The position numbers and the translations under genes are program-made. Shown piece after piece: positions 62,028-64,000 of a DNA stretch of 64,000 nucleotides. The notes under the pieces were generated by a model. The model ran no database searches. It was not told where the DNA came from and worked only from the letters and a program-made list of their open reading frames with translations. Origin of the DNA: Pseudophaeobacter arcticus DSM 23566 (GTDB taxonomy: Bacteria > Pseudomonadota > Alphaproteobacteria > Rhodobacterales > Rhodobacteraceae); NCBI RefSeq assembly GCF_000473205.1, contig NZ_AXBF01000005.1:1-64000 (forward strand), written 5' to 3'. Position 1 is the stretch's first letter. Each line of letters starts with the position of its first letter.

Positions 62028-62530
62028 TGCAGCGGATATTCCAGATCGACGGCGAAGAGGCCGAATGCTGGCTGTCACACGACGGCAACAACATGAATTT
62101 GAACACGCCTGATGGCGTGATCCCCTGCCAGTTGGAGCCCACGGGGACACCGGGCGGCTATGTGCTGCGGGTGCGCGGACGCGCGCAAAACGTGCGGCTG
62201 GCCGTTGGGCCCGACGCAACATTCGTGCATTTGAACGGCAAGACATATGCCGTCGGACGGGTCGATCCCGCCGAGCGGCTGGCCGGTAACGAAGGCGGCG
62301 CAGCCGATGACCGTATCGTCGCGCCGATGCCCGGCGTGGTCGTGTCGGTGAACGCCAAACCCGGCGATCACGTCAAGGAAGGCCAGACTTTGCTTGTCAT
62401 TGAAAGCATGAAACTCGAAACCAGCCTGATCGCACCACGCGACGGTGTGGTTGCTGAAATACCATTTGCCGCAGGTGACAGTTTTGGGCTCAAGGCCACG
62501 CTCGCCCAGTTGGCTCCCGAGGAGGAATAA
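62027..62530 (+). CDS. Separate biotin carboxyl carrier protein
   Basis: A 167-residue protein from ATG 62027 (an in-frame GTG at 62015 is an alternative). The C-terminal 75 residues are a biotinyl domain: PMPGVVVSVNAKPGD and ESMKLE, where Lys129 takes biotin. The N-terminal 85 residues resemble the linker (BT-like) domain that precedes BCCP in fused alpha subunits. It thus equals the C-terminal third of an AtuF/MccA-type subunit encoded as its own gene. Sits between the biotin carboxylase and the carboxyltransferase. Confidence 0.87.
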   Translation: MQRIFQIDGEEAECWLSHDGNNMNLNTPDGVIPCQLEPTGTPGGYVLRVRGRAQNVRLAVGPDATFVHLNGKTYAVGRVDPAERLAGNEGGAADDRIVAPMPGVVVSVNAKPGDHVKEGQTLLVIESMKLETSLIAPRDGVVAEIPFAAGDSFGLKATLAQLAPEEE

Positions 62531-62532
62531 TC

Positions 62533-64000
62533 ATGCGCCGGATCGAAAGCCAGATCGACACCAATGCCCCCGACTACAAGGCAAATTACGCGGCCATGTC
62601 CGAGCGGTTGAAAGAGTTCCACGCCCGCCAACAGGCGGCGCGTTTTGAACGCCCGCAACGTGACATCGACCGCCTTGCCCGCCAGAACAAGCTGGGCGTG
62701 CGCGAACGTTTGAAACTGCTGCTGGACCCCGGCACGCCGTTTTTGGAGTTTTCCACTCTGGCCGCCTGCCGCGAATATGACGGCGCGGTGCCCGGCGCCG
62801 CCGTGGTCACCGGTATCGGCATCGTGCAGGGCCGCGAAGTCGCCATCCACGCCAACGACGCCAGCGTCAAGGGCGGCGCATGGTATCCACATACCGTCAA
62901 AAAAATCGTACGGCTTTTGGATGTCGCGCTGGAAAATCACTTACCGGTCATCCACATCTGCGACAGCGCTGGCGGCTTCTTGCCGCTGCAACACGGCGTC
63001 TTTCCCGACCGCTATCTCGGCGGGCGCGTCTTCCGCAATCAGGTCAAGCTGAGCCAAGCCAACATTCCGCAAATCGCGGTGGTCGGCGGGCATTGCACCG
63101 CTGGCGGCGCCTATGTGCCGACGCTGAGCGATTACAACATTATCATCGAAGGCACAGGTGCGATTTTCCTTGGCGGGCCGCCGCTGGTCAAGGCGGCCAC
63201 CGGCGAAGAGGTCGGCGTTCAGGAACTGGGCGGTGCGGTCATGCATACCTCGGTTTCGGGTACAGGCGATTATCGCGCCGCCACCGAAGAGCACGCCTTT
63301 TCACTGGCGCGCGAGATTGTCAGCCAATGGAAGCGCAAGCCGAAAACCATCATCGAAACCGCATCCTTTGAAGAGCCTTACTACGACCCCAAGGAACTCT
63401 ACGGGATCATCCCCAAGGACCGCAAAACCCAATTCGACATGCGCGAAGTTCTAGCGCGGATCGTCGATGGCTCGCGCTTCCATGAATACCAACCCGATTA
63501 TGGCACCACCATGATTTGTGGCTATGCCCATATCTGGGGCTACAAAGTGGGGATTTTGGCCAACAACGGGGTGCTGTTCAACGACAGCTCGCTGAAGGCG
63601 GCGCATTTCATCCAATTGTGCAACCAGAACCGCACGCCTTTGGTCTTCTTGCAAAACATCACCGGCTACATGGTGGGCCGCGAATACGAAGAGCGCGGCA
63701 TCGCCAAGGATGGCGCAAAAATGCTGATGGCGCAGGGTGGTTCGGTCGTGCCGAAATTCACCGTGATCGCCAATGCCTCTTATGGGGCCGGCAATTACGG
63801 CATGTGTGGACGGGCGTGGGATGCGCGCACGTTGTTCATGTGGCCGCAGGCCGAAATCGGCGTGATGGGCGCGGATCAGGCCGCCAATACCATGGCCGAC
63901 GTCAAGATCCGGCAGCTTCAGCGCGAAGGTAAGGAATTGACCGAAGAAGAAATCGCCGCAATCCGCGATCCGGTCTTGGAGAAATTCCGCCAGGATGTGG
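62533..64000 (+). CDS. Acyl-CoA carboxylase carboxyltransferase beta subunit (geranyl-CoA-carboxylase-like), truncated by the window end
   Basis: 489 codons are present without a stop; about 50 more are expected. Motifs: LGVRERLKLLLDPG, ANDASVKGGAWY, ICDSAGGFLPLQ, GGHCTAGGAY, ANASYGAGNYGMCG. At the acyl-size position, where the MCC-like subunit at 32761 has Phe163 (QFGSIF), this one has Gly163 (LGGRVF). A Phe-to-Gly change there is, from memory, what distinguishes geranyl-CoA from methylcrotonyl-CoA carboxylase. It would carboxylate a larger branched enoyl-CoA. GAGGAGGAA precedes the ATG two bases after the BCCP stop. Confidence 0.85.
   Translation, partial: MRRIESQIDTNAPDYKANYAAMSERLKEFHARQQAARFERPQRDIDRLARQNKLGVRERLKLLLDPGTPFLEFSTLAACREYDGAVPGAAVVTGIGIVQGREVAIHANDASVKGGAWYPHTVKKIVRLLDVALENHLPVIHICDSAGGFLPLQHGVFPDRYLGGRVFRNQVKLSQANIPQIAVVGGHCTAGGAYVPTLSDYNIIIEGTGAIFLGGPPLVKAATGEEVGVQELGGAVMHTSVSGTGDYRAATEEHAFSLAREIVSQWKRKPKTIIETASFEEPYYDPKELYGIIPKDRKTQFDMREVLARIVDGSRFHEYQPDYGTTMICGYAHIWGYKVGILANNGVLFNDSSLKAAHFIQLCNQNRTPLVFLQNITGYMVGREYEERGIAKDGAKMLMAQGGSVVPKFTVIANASYGAGNYGMCGRAWDARTLFMWPQAEIGVMGADQAANTMADVKIRQLQREGKELTEEEIAAIRDPVLEKFRQDV

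Overview
The window looks like part of an alphaproteobacterial chromosome or large replicon, most likely from a Rhodobacteraceae/Roseobacter-type organism. The reasons are high-GC coding, dense operons with ATGA and TGATG overlaps, an ectABC-ask cluster behind a MarR-type ectR, and a LivFGHMK-type uptake system with an embedded acyl-CoA ligase. I see no rRNA, tRNA, CRISPR array or phage genes. The left edge is the terminus of an IS66-family element (1-95).

Most of the window is a catabolic island for CoA thioesters. Layout: (i) 172-12913: an acyl-CoA dehydrogenase (ACAD), two family III CoA transferases on the minus strand, then a plus-strand run of DUF35 protein, thiolase-fold protein, MaoC hydratase, racemase-like protein, transglutaminase-like protein, second MaoC, a two-gene ACAD, a crotonase and an adenylation-like protein, closed by a clear terminator; (ii) 13095-17538: ACAD, true thiolase, crotonase and a divergent racemase-like protein; (iii) 17561-25298: SDR, livF, livK, livM, livH, acyl-CoA synthetase and livG as one minus-strand operon; (iv) 26049-38910: a roughly 12-kb minus-strand array with an AliB-like cyclohexanecarboxyl-CoA dehydrogenase, crotonase, ACAD, PaaK-like ligase, an MCC-like biotin carboxylase pair, an HMG-CoA-lyase-like protein, an MFE-2-type SDR, a citrate-synthase-like protein, another ACAD and an SDR; (v) 39007-41040: a FadH-type dienoyl-CoA reductase; (vi) 41487-47124: a flavodoxin-fold protein and the ectoine cluster; (vii) 47671-51340: NmrA-like protein, acetyl-CoA-synthetase-like ligase and a BadH-like dehydrogenase; (viii) 51431-52804: a tandem, double-domain TetR regulator; (ix) 52823-57807: two hotdog thioesterases, crotonase, SDR and two isovaleryl-CoA-dehydrogenase-like ACADs; (x) 57940-64000: crotonase, AtuA, biotin carboxylase, separate BCCP and a carboxyltransferase cut by the window end.

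The strongest unifying signal is a repeated palindrome, TCTAACA-nn-TGTTAGA, found at seven intergenic promoter positions (118, 3727, 7388, 25367, 38954, 51406, 57851) in front of nearly every catabolic operon and in front of the tandem TetR gene itself. I infer a single autoregulated regulon. The enzyme set combines alicyclic-acid steps (AliB-like, BadH-like), acyclic-terpene/leucine-type carboxylation (AtuA, two biotin carboxylases, an HMG-CoA-lyase-like enzyme), alpha-methylacyl-CoA racemase-like proteins, and side-chain-type enzymes known from steroid degradation (paired ACADs, MaoC, DUF35 plus aldolase-like thiolase). The simplest reading is uptake, CoA activation and complete breakdown of a methyl-branched, probably cyclic isoprenoid or related alicyclic carboxylic acid. 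The actual substrate cannot be read from sequence.
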